Assembly (NCBI GenBank): GCA_963922455.1
Contig: CAWUIO010000053.1
Location: 1 to 43,555, forward strand
DNA: 43,555 nucleotides
Origin: CAWUIO01 sp963922455
GTDB lineage: Bacteria; Bacteroidota; Bacteroidia; Cytophagales; Microscillaceae
Direction: 5' to 3'
A program made the position numbers and the translations under genes. Shown here in pieces: positions 16,619 to 28,800 of this stretch. The notes under the pieces were generated by a model. That model saw nothing but the letters and a program-made list of their open reading frames with translations, had not been told where the DNA came from and did not search any database. Position 1 is the stretch's first letter. Every line of letters starts with the position of its first letter.

Positions 16619-19234
16619 ATGAAAAGAGCTTTACTCTACCTCCTATGCTGGGTAGGCACCCTACACACAAGCCAGGGACAGGCTTTGAATGCCCCCACCC
16701 AAAAAAAACTGAATCAGCAAATTCAGTTTATCGATTACGGTGTCGAGTTTGTCGTACCCTTACTCAAATGTCTTCATTCCTATCACGAAGATGTGGAGCG
16801 CTATCGCCATAAACAAGCAAACCTACGATATTACCCTCGTTATCAATGTTCCCGCATTTTAGATCCACAAACTTACGAAACGGCCCAAGCATCGGTTCCC
16901 AGTCATATTAGGAGTTCCATTGATGGGTATTGGGCCCAACTTCAAAAAATAGACAAACAAGCCAAAGAGCTGGAAGTTTACATCCGCTTAGAAGACTACA
17001 AACAGGATGGCTTTAAAAAGTCTGACGAAATTCTGCAAAGCCTCTCCCAACTATACTCGGATCTTCAACTAAAAAAACGGACCTTAGAAAGCGAAATTTT
17101 CCAGCACGCCAATCAACAAGACATACACGGGCAAGCTAATTTTGTGCGGTCCCAAGAGACCATGCGCCAGGCCTTTGCCCAACAGCGCCAACTTTTTGAT
17201 TCTTGGGAATACAACTTAAATGAAACAAGCCCCGTAACTTGGGACCCTACATACTTTGAGGAAAGCATCCGCCAGGATCAGGTATTCCTCAGCCAGATGA
17301 CAAAGTCTACCCTCCCCTACCCGGTCAACCAGATGTATAAACAATTTCAAAGTAATCTCAAAGATTTACAGAAAAGCAAATCTTACTTTTTGGATAATTA
17401 TAATTTTCAGGCCCGTCAGAGTGATAAAGATCCCAATGAATTCTATCTGAACCGCTTTTTAAATTACTATAATGACGTACTCTGCAGCTTCCACGATAAG
17501 TTTGTAGAATATGCTCAGCAGAAGGGCGTATATTTGTTAAAGCACCCCAAATTATCCCCTCGTTTCATCCTCAATAAAGAGGCAGTACACGAAGAAGTGG
17601 TCGTCAAAAAATTTGAAGAAAGAGACATAGCCCCTTTAAACATCCAGGCCAACTCTGAGTTTGGCCCCATCCCTCCCCCGATACTTGCCTCCCTTAACTT
17701 ACACATTGAGTATATCAATGAGACCATCCGAATCAATGATCAATTGTGTCGTATACTGGAAAACTACCAGTCTTCTAGTCACCGCCTCATCCAGGCCGAA
17801 GATCTCAGCCGAAGGGCTAAGCCTTATTTTCCAGCGGAGCGATTCAAACTACTCAAATCGGAGTATGAAATAGCCAAGTTAGAAAATCAGAAATTACCCG
17901 AAGGCAGCCGAGATATTCTGTTGGAACAGATAGAAGTGCTCTTTGATATCACCCGGGAAATGGAGGAGCTGGCCGTACAACTTCAGCTGTATAATGAGAA
18001 AAAGGGATACGAACAAGATCGCTTCGCCCTATCCGAAAAGTCATTACAGCGCTTTGCCTACCTCTACGATCAATATGATGAGAGAAAAGAGCGTTTTTAC
18101 AGCGACCTCCGCAAAATCTACGATGCCTACCCCCAAAGATCGCCCAGTTCTTCCTGGCAAAAGTCGGGCAATGCCCTGCTACAGCAAGTGGAAGCCGACC
18201 GCCAGGTTATCTTTACGCTTAAAAGATACTTCAAAGGCGATAGTAGCTCCCTCCCCGATGCGTCCGAGATGGATGCCATCACCCAGTTTCGCCGGGCTTT
18301 GATACAAAATCAATACGAGAATATGGCCGGCATTAAGCGAATCGGGCGAAACCACGGGCGCTGCCCTTATAATCCTTACGAAGATATTGCTACCTATTCA
18401 GGACAATTCCGTACCAAAGTTGAAAAGCTCCCTGAGACTATACAACGCAATCATAACAGTCCCCAAAGGTCCTATGACCATTACATCCGCACCTATAAGC
18501 AGATCGTGGAACAATATAACCGCTTTAATAATCTCTCTGAAATAGAGCGCTTAAATCAAATTTACCAACCTCTTCTATTCTTCTACTTGCCTCCCCAGCC
18601 CAAACCCAAGTCCATTACCACTTCACGCCCCAGTCCGGGCAAAAATGATACCCTGCCCCAAGATTTTTACCAAAGTATGGAAGGATATGCCCTCAATCAC
18701 CTCGTCTTCTTGCTGGATGTGTCTTCTTCTATGAATAGCCCCGAGAAGCTACCCTTACTCAAAAAGGCCATGTTTCAGCTCTTGGGCATTATGCGGCCCG
18801 ATGACCGCATTTCTATGGTGGTGTATTCGGGCAATGCCCGCAGTGTACTCAATGACATTTCGGCCCAAGATACAAGTCTAATCCGCCGCTCGGTCGAAGA
18901 ATTGAGTTCGGGAGGCAACACCAATGCCGAGGAGGGTATCAAACTGGCCTATAAATTGGCCAAGCGTAATTTTATTCCCGCGGGAAATAACCGCATCTTG
19001 ATGGCTACCGATGGGGCTTTTCCTCTAAAAGAGGACACCTTCGAGCTTATCCAAAAACAGGCCGCCAAAGATATACAGTTTAGTGTTTTAGAATTTGGGG
19101 AGGGCTCCAAACACAAAAAACTGGTTCGCCTGGCCCAAGAAGGGGAGGGTCAGTACCATCACTTAGAAGAAGACAATGCCGCCTATTACCTCATCAAAGA
19201 AGCCAAAGCCAAACGAAATTTCAAACGCTATTAA
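16619..19234 (+). CDS. Secreted coiled-coil protein with C-terminal VWA domain
   Basis: The 871-residue protein has a signal peptide (MKRALLYLLCWVGTLHTSQGQ), a long helical region of about 650 residues rich in Q, E, K and Y, a short proline-rich linker (PPQPKPKSITTSRPSPG) and a C-terminal von Willebrand A domain from about residue 690. The MIDAS motif is intact: FLLDVSSSMN (D-x-S-x-S), with the conserved Thr in SSGGNTNAEEG and the Asp in LMATDGAFPL. VWA domains bind protein partners through a metal ion. The N-terminal region has no domain I recognise, though from memory similar long helical plus VWA proteins occur in Bacteroidetes. Location is probably periplasmic or surface; no sorting tail or lipobox is present. 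Hairpin repeat copy 4 begins about 5 bp after the stop. Confidence 0.87.
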   Translation: MKRALLYLLCWVGTLHTSQGQALNAPTQKKLNQQIQFIDYGVEFVVPLLKCLHSYHEDVERYRHKQANLRYYPRYQCSRILDPQTYETAQASVPSHIRSSIDGYWAQLQKIDKQAKELEVYIRLEDYKQDGFKKSDEILQSLSQLYSDLQLKKRTLESEIFQHANQQDIHGQANFVRSQETMRQAFAQQRQLFDSWEYNLNETSPVTWDPTYFEESIRQDQVFLSQMTKSTLPYPVNQMYKQFQSNLKDLQKSKSYFLDNYNFQARQSDKDPNEFYLNRFLNYYNDVLCSFHDKFVEYAQQKGVYLLKHPKLSPRFILNKEAVHEEVVVKKFEERDIAPLNIQANSEFGPIPPPILASLNLHIEYINETIRINDQLCRILENYQSSSHRLIQAEDLSRRAKPYFPAERFKLLKSEYEIAKLENQKLPEGSRDILLEQIEVLFDITREMEELAVQLQLYNEKKGYEQDRFALSEKSLQRFAYLYDQYDERKERFYSDLRKIYDAYPQRSPSSSWQKSGNALLQQVEADRQVIFTLKRYFKGDSSSLPDASEMDAITQFRRALIQNQYENMAGIKRIGRNHGRCPYNPYEDIATYSGQFRTKVEKLPETIQRNHNSPQRSYDHYIRTYKQIVEQYNRFNNLSEIERLNQIYQPLLFFYLPPQPKPKSITTSRPSPGKNDTLPQDFYQSMEGYALNHLVFLLDVSSSMNSPEKLPLLKKAMFQLLGIMRPDDRISMVVYSGNARSVLNDISAQDTSLIRRSVEELSSGGNTNAEEGIKLAYKLAKRNFIPAGNNRILMATDGAFPLKEDTFELIQKQAAKDIQFSVLEFGEGSKHKKLVRLAQEGEGQYHHLEEDNAAYYLIKEAKAKRNFKRY

Positions 19235-19239
19235 TGGGA

Positions 19240-19370
19240 GGGGCTGCCCCCGGCGAGGCTAGTAAGATTCCCTAAGATCATTGAGTGCCGCCGGGGTCGG
19301 GCTTTCGCTACTCGCTGCCTTTCCCCGCCAGGCCCCCACGAGCTCAAACAGGCCGCTCTATCCCTCAGCC
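19240..19370 (-). repeat. Hairpin repeat copy 4 (paired with copy 5)
   Basis: It runs GGGGCTG, stem CCCCGGCG (19248-19255), a 33-nt loop, stem CGCCGGGG (19289-19296), TCGGGCT, body with CTACTCGCTGCCTTTCCCCGC, and ends TATCCCTCAGCC (one change from the usual CTAAGCC). The stem differs from copies 1-3 on both arms yet pairs perfectly. It starts about 5 bp after the VWA gene stop. Confidence 0.88.
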
Positions 19371-19378
19371 ATTTCGAG

Positions 19379-19724
19379 AGGAGAGATTTTTGGTGCGTGC
19401 CTGAAATAGGTAGTCTGGTAAGGGTTACCTTCGCTATGAGTCTTAGTAAAACTTGTGATAAGCCCAATGGTAATATGTTCGCAACTCTTGGGGTATTTGT
19501 AAAGCCCGTTTCTTGACAATTTTCCCCTGAGATGATAGCATTGATTCTCTGGCTAAGACCACCACAGCCTTAGCTCGCATGCCCAGGGTCATACGCTTTT
19601 TCGCACTATCATACAGAATCATACACCCTAGTAAGTTCTGTATACGCCAAATATTGTTTGAACAGGTTTATCCTTACGGTTCACGTCCTTCTAGGCAAGG
19701 GTACAAAGCCGTTAAATCTCTCCT
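19379..19724. repeat. Spacer between copies 4 and 5, bounded by 11-bp inverted repeats
   Basis: AGGAGAGATTT (19379-19389) and AAATCTCTCCT (19714-19724) are perfect inverted copies. They lie 8 and 7 nt inside repeat copies 4 and 5, which makes 19240-19868 a symmetric 629-bp composite. The 324 bp between the arms holds no reading frame I would call a gene. Confidence 0.65.
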
Positions 19725-19731
19725 GTTTTCT

Positions 19732-19868
19732 GGCTTAGGGATACCCACCGCTCCGCGGCGGAGACCGCTGTGGGTTTGGGCGAGGGCCGGCTCCGGCTTT
19801 GCTGGGTAGCCCGACCGGCGGCACACAATGTCCCTAGGAACAAGCTTTTGGCACCGCCGGGAAGCCCC
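19732..19868 (+). repeat. Hairpin repeat copy 5 (inverted partner of copy 4)
   Basis: It starts GGCTTAGGGATACCCACCG, body with GGCCGGCTCCGGCTTTGCTG (shared with copy 7), stem CCGGCGG (19815-19821), a 32-nt loop, stem CCGCCGG (19854-19860) and GAAGCCCC. The hairpin end lies 5 bp from the stop of the giant minus-strand gene. Confidence 0.88.
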
Positions 19869-19873
19869 AAGAA

Positions 19874-22800
19874 TTAGTATTTAAAGACCCGTTTACGGCC
19901 CACCCCCCGCTCGGTACGTAGCTCGAGGACATATATGCCTTTGGCAAAATCACTGATGTCGATTTCTGTATGGAGCAGGTTACCCTCCAGACCGCTTTCT
20001 AAGCGATACCGCTTGCCATGGACATCTATCAAGTCTAAGCTGTAGGCCCCTACCCGATCGCTCGATAGTTGTACGAAGATCTTATCGCGTACGGGGTTGG
20101 GACTCACCTGGATATATTGGGAGAGATCCTCGCCTTCGCTAGCCGTGAGCAGATCGGGGAAAGGGAGGGAATTGGAGGTTGCCGAACATGCACCGGCCCC
20201 CTCTCCAAAGGTAGCCGTGACATAATACACCCCTGTCAAGGCTGGTTCGTAAAAATAGGTATTGGCACCTGGGACAGCTTCCCCGTTGCGGTACCATTGG
20301 TAGACACTGGCATCCCGGATGGAAGCCTGTAAGAAATCATCTTGGTAGCGGATGCTCATATTGGGAGGGTCTCCCTGGACGATCACCAAAATGGAGTTTA
20401 GCGTGGTATCTATACAGGAGCTATCGGTACCTACGGAGACTACACAGTCATAGACCCCAGTTTCGGTGGCCAAATAGGTGTCAAATATGGCCCCTTGGAT
20501 GGGTAAGGCATTGAGCCGCCACTGGTATTCGGCATCATTGATCTTGCGGGCCAAGGTTAAGGAAGCCGATTTGCCATTACAAATCACTTCATTATCTCCT
20601 CCGGGATCATCCCGAACCGCCACTAATACCTGCGATAAGTTACAAATAGCAAAAGCACTATCTATGGAGCTGGGATTCGAGTCCCCCCCCTCATTGGTCG
20701 CATAGATTCGGTAGTAATATAAACGCCCTGCCCGGAGTTCCCTATCGTCTCGGAACTCTTTGGTATTGCTAAAAGCATTATTCAATAATATGCCCACGGT
20801 GTCAATATCTTCGGGCCGGGCACCGATGAAATTGGTAACCTGGGTACGCTGAATTACAAAACGGGTGAGGGTATCTTCGGTGTACTGCCAACGCAAATCA
20901 ATTTGTGACTCCGAAACGGACAAGGCCTCCAAGGACCGGGGAGCTGGGGGCCGGGGCAGGTTGTCATTGGCTGGGATTTCAATAAGGGCTACATTGCTAT
21001 AAGCTGAGTTACCAAATTGGTTGATGGCCCGTACCCGGTAGCGGTAAACTAAGTTGGCTTGTAAACCAGAATTAACTGTGGCCGTGATATTGGGCCCGAG
21101 TGAGGCAATTTCCACAAAGTTATTGCCGGTAAGCAAACTAGCCCTTTCCAAACGATAACCCGATTCATTATCGGCATTGTCTATCCAAGAAAGTAGCACC
21201 TCATTGCCTTGAAGCGTGGCATTAAGTTCAGAGGGGCGAGCGGGTACCGCTAAGGTAGTCGCCACGCTGGGGTTGCTAAATGCCGTGGTATCTCCGTCTA
21301 CAAAAGCCCGGATTCGGTAAAAGTAAGAAGTATTGGGCGACAAGTTAACATCTTCAAATTCGCTCAGATCAGCATCCAAGTTAAACTCGGCCACGACTGG
21401 GTTAAAATCGGCATTCAAAGCCCTTTGGACTTGGTAGCCCGTTTCGGCCTGGCTTTCGTCTAGCCAGTTGAGGAGTAAAGAAGACTGGCTTAAAGTACTG
21501 ACTACCAAATTAAGTGGGGCCCGAAGAAGCACCCTTACTCCCAAGGTATCTCGGGCAAAAAGCCCATTCGATTCGGCTTGTATAATAATCTCGGCCCTAC
21601 CAACCTGCCCCGGAGGGTAATTGATTAGTAAGAAATCGCCTTCTATTTGAGCCTGAACCAGACTTGGATTTGAGTTGGAGAAAACACTCAAATTCACCTC
21701 ATCGTCTTCATTGTCTATATCTTCAAATACATTGCGCAAGCTAATCTGGTTACTAGGAGATAATTCCAAAACCTGAATATCGGGGATACGGAATACCCGA
21801 ATGGGAGCATCGTCTTGGGCCACCACCGATACTAAAAAGCTTTGTTGGGCAGGCTGGCCTTCTTGATCTACGGCGTTGAGGGTAATCCGGACCGTACCAT
21901 TCTGGTTGGGAGCGGGTACCAATCTTAAGTTTCGGTTGGCACCCAAGCCAGAGAGTATCATGTTTTGATCGGGTAATAGCTGGGTGTTGGAAGATAGAAC
22001 CCTTACGTTAACTGTATTTGGATTTTCGTCTATGATTTCAATAGGCAAGTCCAGGATGTTATCTTCCAAAACAGTCTGGTCACTTAGGGTGGTAATACGA
22101 GGGGGCTGGTTGATAATGCTCGTCCGCACATCAAAATTGACCGTAGCACTTGTTTGGGCAAAGGCTTGACCATCGGAGGCCGTCCAAGTAAAACTATCAG
22201 CACCTACATAATCGGGATTGGGGACATAGGTTAATTCACCTAATGCTTCTCGCGCCAGGGTGTCGGGAAAGTTAAGCAAAGGGTTTCCATTGCGATTGAT
22301 CCTGCCTTGGCTGGGGCCAGTAAGGAAAACAAGGGAGTCAATAGGGTCTCCATCGGCATCAAGGAAACCCGGTCCGAAGGAATTGGCACTGAAGAAAAAC
22401 TCACTGTTGACTAAAATCTCAAAATTCAGATCGGACAATTCAGGAATATCATTAACCGGATTCACCTGAATGATAATTTGCGCCCCATTGCTAGCATATT
22501 GGTTGCCGTTGGAGGCATTCCAATCAATCTGGTCTACTCCAAAGAAACTAGAGTTGGGAATGTACTGTAAAGCGTCAAGGTCGGCCCGGAGGATTTCGTC
22601 TCCGTTATTGATCAGGTTTCCATTTACCCGCAAGACCCCTTGGGCTGGTACTTTGTCTATCCGTATCCTATCTAGGGGGGTAGCGCTTTGATATACGGAT
22701 GTAAAGTCATTGAGACTAAATACTAAGGTATCTTCCTCATTGATGCTCAAGCCCGTGATGTCCTGAATGGTGGGTGGGAGGCTGGCTACACCCATCACTA

Positions 22801-25800
22801 CTCTTTGGGCTTGGCTAGCAAAATCACTTCCATCGGAGGCATTCCAAGTAAATTCGTCTGTACCGACAAAGGCATTATCGGGTCGGTACACCAGAGAGCT
22901 GATGTCTTGCAATACGATATTGTCATTCACATTGACCGCATTCCCATTGAGCAATAGATTACCAAACTGTGGTAAGGTCTGGATACGAATCCGGTCTAAG
23001 GCATTCCCTTCCAAATCACTGTAAGCATTGAGGAAATCCGTATTTTGGAAATTGTAATCGGTATTGATATTGGTGTTCAGGCTCACTTCCTGAATCACTG
23101 GAGGATCATTCACGGGGTTAATGATCAAATTAAAGTTCCGCTCGGAGCTGGCTAGCTGACCATCTTGGGCTCTTATGGTAATAGTAACTGCCCCTGATAG
23201 ATTGGCCCGGGGCCGTATTCTTAAAGTTCTCAGGGCGCCCGTTCCACTGAGCCCTAAGCTATCATCCGGAACAATGGAGGCATTACTCGAGCTTGCACTC
23301 AAGTTAACTAGGTTTACATCCTGATCGTCACTTAGGTTGATTTGTACATCCAAGGTACCATCCTCATCCATCACTTGATCGTTCACCACTCCAATGACCG
23401 GGGCTTGATTGCCAGAGGAAATAATATTAATAAATACTTGGGCACTGGGAGAGGCATTGATATCTCCATCCGAAGCCGTCCATTGTAAGGAATCTAGGGA
23501 ATTGCCGGCTCCCGCATTGGGTACATAATTCAACCCAGATAGGTTGGCAAAAGAAATCACTTGATTGGGCGTGACTGGAGTAGCTCCCAGGGACAAAGTA
23601 CCCAGTTGAGGCAGTCGTAAAATCGTAACACTTTCGGGACTATCGGAGAAATCAGGATCTTGGATATTGGCCCCAAAGTTGGCCGATTGGAAATTCAAGG
23701 TATTTCCAACATCTACTTGTAGCGTGAAATTTTGGACTTGAGGTGGATCGTTTACCGGATTGACATTGATAAGAAAATTAGCCGGGCTGTTGGCAAATGC
23801 GCTAGCATCCCGGGCCGTCCAAAGGAAGCTGTCACTTTGTTCAAAATCAGGATTGGGTTGATACACCAATTGTCCTAAATCACTAAGAAGGATATCAAAA
23901 GGAACCGTAATCGGGTTGCCACTAAATAAGAGTTGCCCGCTACTGGCCGAAGGGAGGTTTACTATGCGTACCAGTTCCAATTGATCTCCAGGATCCACAT
24001 CGCTAAAACTATTTAAGAAGTCTTGTTGCGTAAATGTCAAGGTTTGATCTTCATCCACAGATAGAGTCGCATTTGTCAATACCGGGGGATTGTTCCCTGA
24101 GACAACGGGTGATATCTGAATGAGGACTTGGGCAAAATTGTCAGAGTTGGAACGCCCATCTGAGGCAAGCCAAAGAAACACATCATTTGTTTGGACGATG
24201 ACGTCATTGGGTACGTACATCAGCTGATCAATATTGGCAGCCTGTACCTCCAATGGCGTAGTAATCGCTGTATTATTGAAGAATAAGGTTCCATTGGCCG
24301 GGGCATCTGTGATGGTTATGGATTCCAACTGATCTCCATTATCCAAATCGGTAAAATTCCCGGAGAAGTCAGAGGTTTGAAAGAAAATGGAGTCGGTTTC
24401 GGATATAGAAACACTAAAATTACTTACAAAGGGCGGGTTATTGCTGGCAATGACATTGATTCTGACCCGGGCAGACTGGTTTGAAAAAGCTTGTCCGTCA
24501 AAGCCACGCCAGAAAAAGACGTCATTCCCGACAAATTGGGCATTCGGTCTATACACTAAATTAGTAGCCTGGTTTAGTGAAAATGGGAAATTATTGGACG
24601 TAATGGGTTGGGTACCTAAAAACAAAACGCCATTGGTAGGGGGTGAGCTAATGAGAATACTCTCCAAGGCATCATTATCCACATCTTGATATTGGCCAAG
24701 AAAATCACTGGCCGAGAAGGTGTATTCTTGTCCGCGCTCCACACTTACATCGATTTGGTTTACCAGGGGTGGGTCATTGATTGGGTTGACAGTAATGTTG
24801 ACGATTCCTTCATTAGCACTAAAAAACTCTCCATCAAAAGCCCTCCAGTTAAAAGAATCATTTCCAAAGAAGTCTTGATTGGGTAAATAGGTCAGGATAT
24901 CTAAATCGTCGGAGTCTACACGATCATTGAGGCTCAAGGTAGCCTGGCCAAGAAGCAAGATTCCATTACTGGGTAACTGGCTAATTTGGACACTATCCAA
25001 GGGGTCCAGGTCTTCATCGGTATAATTGGTAAAAAAACTATTCTGAAAGAAAGTGACTGGGTTGTCTTCATTGGTAGCTAGGTTGAAATTACCGGCTTGG
25101 GGTACATCATTTACCGAGATGATGTTGATTTCTACATTGGCCACCTCATTAGAAAAGTCGAGCCCGTCAAAAGCCTCCCAGGCAAATATATCGGTTCCCG
25201 AAAAGCTGGTATTGGGTTGATAAACCAAGTTGACCAGATCGGCTTGATTGACCACATCCCCATCAAGTAGCACCGTAGCGTTTAATAACAAACTCCCATT
25301 AAGCGGGCTAATGCTTATTCTAATTTGATTTAGTGGATCTTGGTCCAAATCCGAATAATTGTCTACGAAATCATTCAAAGTAAAGCTAAGCGGGGCGTCT
25401 TCTTGGGTTGCTTTTCCAAATGTGCTTACCACTGGTGGATTATTGATATTTAATACGGATATATTCACCAGGGCGGGGTTGGGGGCTAAGAGTTGCCCAT
25501 CGGAGGCGGTCCATTCAAAACTGTCTCCACCCAAGAAGTTCTGGATGGGTTCATAGGTGAGGGAACCCACTTGACTTGCTAAAAAGGGAGGATCTCCGGC
25601 CTGTACCAAATTACCCCCTAGGAACAAGGCCCCGCTACTAGGAAGGGAAACGATGCGAAGGGTAGCTGGGGGATCTGCATCATTGTCTACAAAAGCATTT
25701 CTAAACTCCGATTCGGAGAAAAACAAGGTATTGTTTTTATTAACGTTCAGGTTGATGTCTTGAAGGCTTGGGGCATCATTCACCGGATTAATAAGAATCT

Positions 25801-28800
25801 GTACGGTAGAACCGGTGGCCGAAAAAAGCTCACCATCGCGGGCATTCCACTCAAAGGCATCATTTCCATTGTAATTAGGATTAGGCTCATAGCGAAGATT
25901 GGCTACTTGGTTCCGGTCCAGGGTTAAGGATTGGGTTAGGGCTACATTATTAAAAAACAGGGTTCCATTTTGGGGAAGGCTCTCGATACGGAGACTGTCT
26001 AATTGGTCACCCGGATCATTATCAATAAATTGATCTTCAAAAAGGACCAAGGTGAAATCAAAGGGGGTATCCTCAGGTATATTGACCGAAATTTGGCTTA
26101 ACTGAGGAGGGTTATTGACAATTCCTAGTCGAATATTTTCAAACCAAGTCACTTCATCATCCACGCTCAGGGAAGAAACCACATCGGCATCGCCATCCCC
26201 ATCTACATCGGCGATAAAGATATCATTGACCCCACTGGCTGAGTTACTGATGGCTTGTTCGGCAAAGTTTTGGGAAGCGTCATTGATAAACCAGGTGATT
26301 TGATTATTACTTTCAGAAGCAGCCAGGATATCCACATCAGCGTCTCCATCAAAATCCAAGGCTATGGCATCTTGGGCCCGGCCTTTATCGCTGGCCAAAA
26401 TGTATTTTCGGAAAGCCAGGTTTACGGTATCTAAGTTTTCAAGCCAGATGACTTGATCATCAAAGAAGGAGGTAGTAACAATATCATTATCTCCGTCTTT
26501 ATCTATATCGGCGGCAAAGACACTGCTTGGCCCATTGATGGAGTCACTTACTAAGACATTGACAAAGGCTGGGGTAGCGTTTCCATCATTGATCCCGACG
26601 CGTATTTCGTCATTGACTACGGAGGTAAAGATGATATCTAAGAAGCCATCCTTATTGATTTCAGAAATGTACAAATCACGAATCTCAAGGGCAGTAAGAC
26701 TATTCCTTGCATTAAAATTGACAAAGCCTTGGTTATTTAGGGTTTGTAAATTGTAATAGACATACACTGCATTATTTACTTCGGCGGCTACGATAATATC
26801 TAACCAGCCATCGGAGTTCATGTCGGCCACTTGAACATCACGGGCCCCGTTGAGGAAGGAATTATTAGCTAAGACGGTTTCTGTGAAGTTTTCATTGCCA
26901 TCATTATAATACATATACACATTATCCAGTCGGAAGGAAGTCGCCAATAAGTCCATATCACCATCGCGATCGATATCGCCTGCGGTAATACTAAAGTTTT
27001 GGTCTATGTCAATAGTATTGATGACATTTTCGGTAAAGCCCTGACTTCCATCATTCTCGTGCCAGGTCACTTTCCCATCGTTTAAGGATACCGAGATGGC
27101 ATCTAAGTCGCCATCACCATCTATATCGACCATCATACTTTCTTGTGGGTTATCCACAGTTACAGTAATTTGCCGGGGGCTGAAGCTGGTTACTCCATTT
27201 TGGGCGCTAAATGCGGTTCTAAATTCCAAGTTGTAAGGACCTCGGATTAGGCCCCCGGCCTGGGCGGGCAGGTCCCTTGAGATATAAACTCTTACTAATT
27301 CCCCCGCCTTAAAATCTTGATCGGGATCAAAGCGGACTAAAGTATCGGCAGTCACACTAAATGTCCCAGAATAGTAGCCACTCAACTCCCCATATACTTG
27401 GATATACTCACTCAAAGGGTTGGTAACATCAATTGCTTCATCAAAAAAGAGCTCAATATTACTGTTTTGGCTGACGCCTTGGGCATTGGCTGGGGGGTTA
27501 CTGTCTTGCAAATCCAGGATTTGGGAATTGACATACCAGGCAAGAGACCCAAAATCCAAAACATCCAAGTCTGAATCATTATCCACATCGGCGGGGAAGA
27601 TTCCATTGCCCGCTATTGCTATAAACCTTTCTTTAAAACTGAGTCCGCCTAGGTTTTCGTACCAACCTAAGCCGGTACCGCTAGGAAATAACTGAAAATT
27701 ACCCCGAGAGAGAATATCGGGGTCTCCATCTCCATCCACATCTCGTACAAAGGTTTCCAAACTGCGGGTTGTACTTAGTCTTTTAGAAGTGAAGTTTAAG
27801 CGACCATCGTTTTCTAATAAAAAGATACCAAGCCCTGGGTTAGAATTAGTACTTGTAGCCAAAATAATATCGGCATCTCCATCTAAGTCTAAGTCATTGA
27901 TTTCCAAATGGCCACTAATACCCGTTGCTAACATACGGGACTCAAAGTTTTGCTTACCATCATTTTCATAAAGCCGTAATTCACCAAAACGTGTCGAAAT
28001 CATATCCAAATCCCCATCCAAATCAATATCTCCCAACTCAAAGAAATCATTGCGATCGATGGTGATAGTTCTCAGCGTATAGTCTTGGCTCCCGTCATTT
28101 TCAAGCCAGTATGACCCAACAAAGCCCGCGGCAAAAAAATCAAAGTCGCCATCCCCGTCTATATCTACAACCCGAATTTCGGAAACACTAGAAGGCAGAA
28201 AAAATTCGGACTCATCAATTTGGATGAAGTTTTCATTCCCATCGTTTTCGTACCAAGCCAGTTTATTAGACTCGCCAGCTAGGAAGTCTAGGTCCCCATC
28301 TTGGTCAATATCGGCTGGGAATATGGGGCCGGAAACGTTGGCGGCGATATCATTTTGTGTATAAACTCCATTATCATTTTCAAACCAATTAATTGGTTTC
28401 CTTCCCCCAGTAAGGATATCTAAGTCGCCATCTTGGTCAATATCCACGGCTTGGGCATAACTGAAGTTTGTATTGGTAATGGTTTGCTCTTCCCAGTAGG
28501 CTGGATTGTCTTCTGGGGGATCACTTTGCACTGTAAAGGTGTATTCAAACGATCGGGGGAGCCTGTTATTTCCTTGGGCACTGACAATACCGTTACGTAA
28601 GATCACCCGAATTCTTTCACCCGCTTTGAGGGGCATTTGCGGCTGGGCAATGGCTACCGTGTCATTCACCGAATACGTACAGGCAATCGGGCCACTGATA
28701 TCCCCCATCACTTCAAAGTTGTTTACGTTTACCGAGTTAGGGTCGATATTTTGTTCGAAGATTACTTGAATAGAGGCATCTCTAAGAGCTTGGGCCGTAA

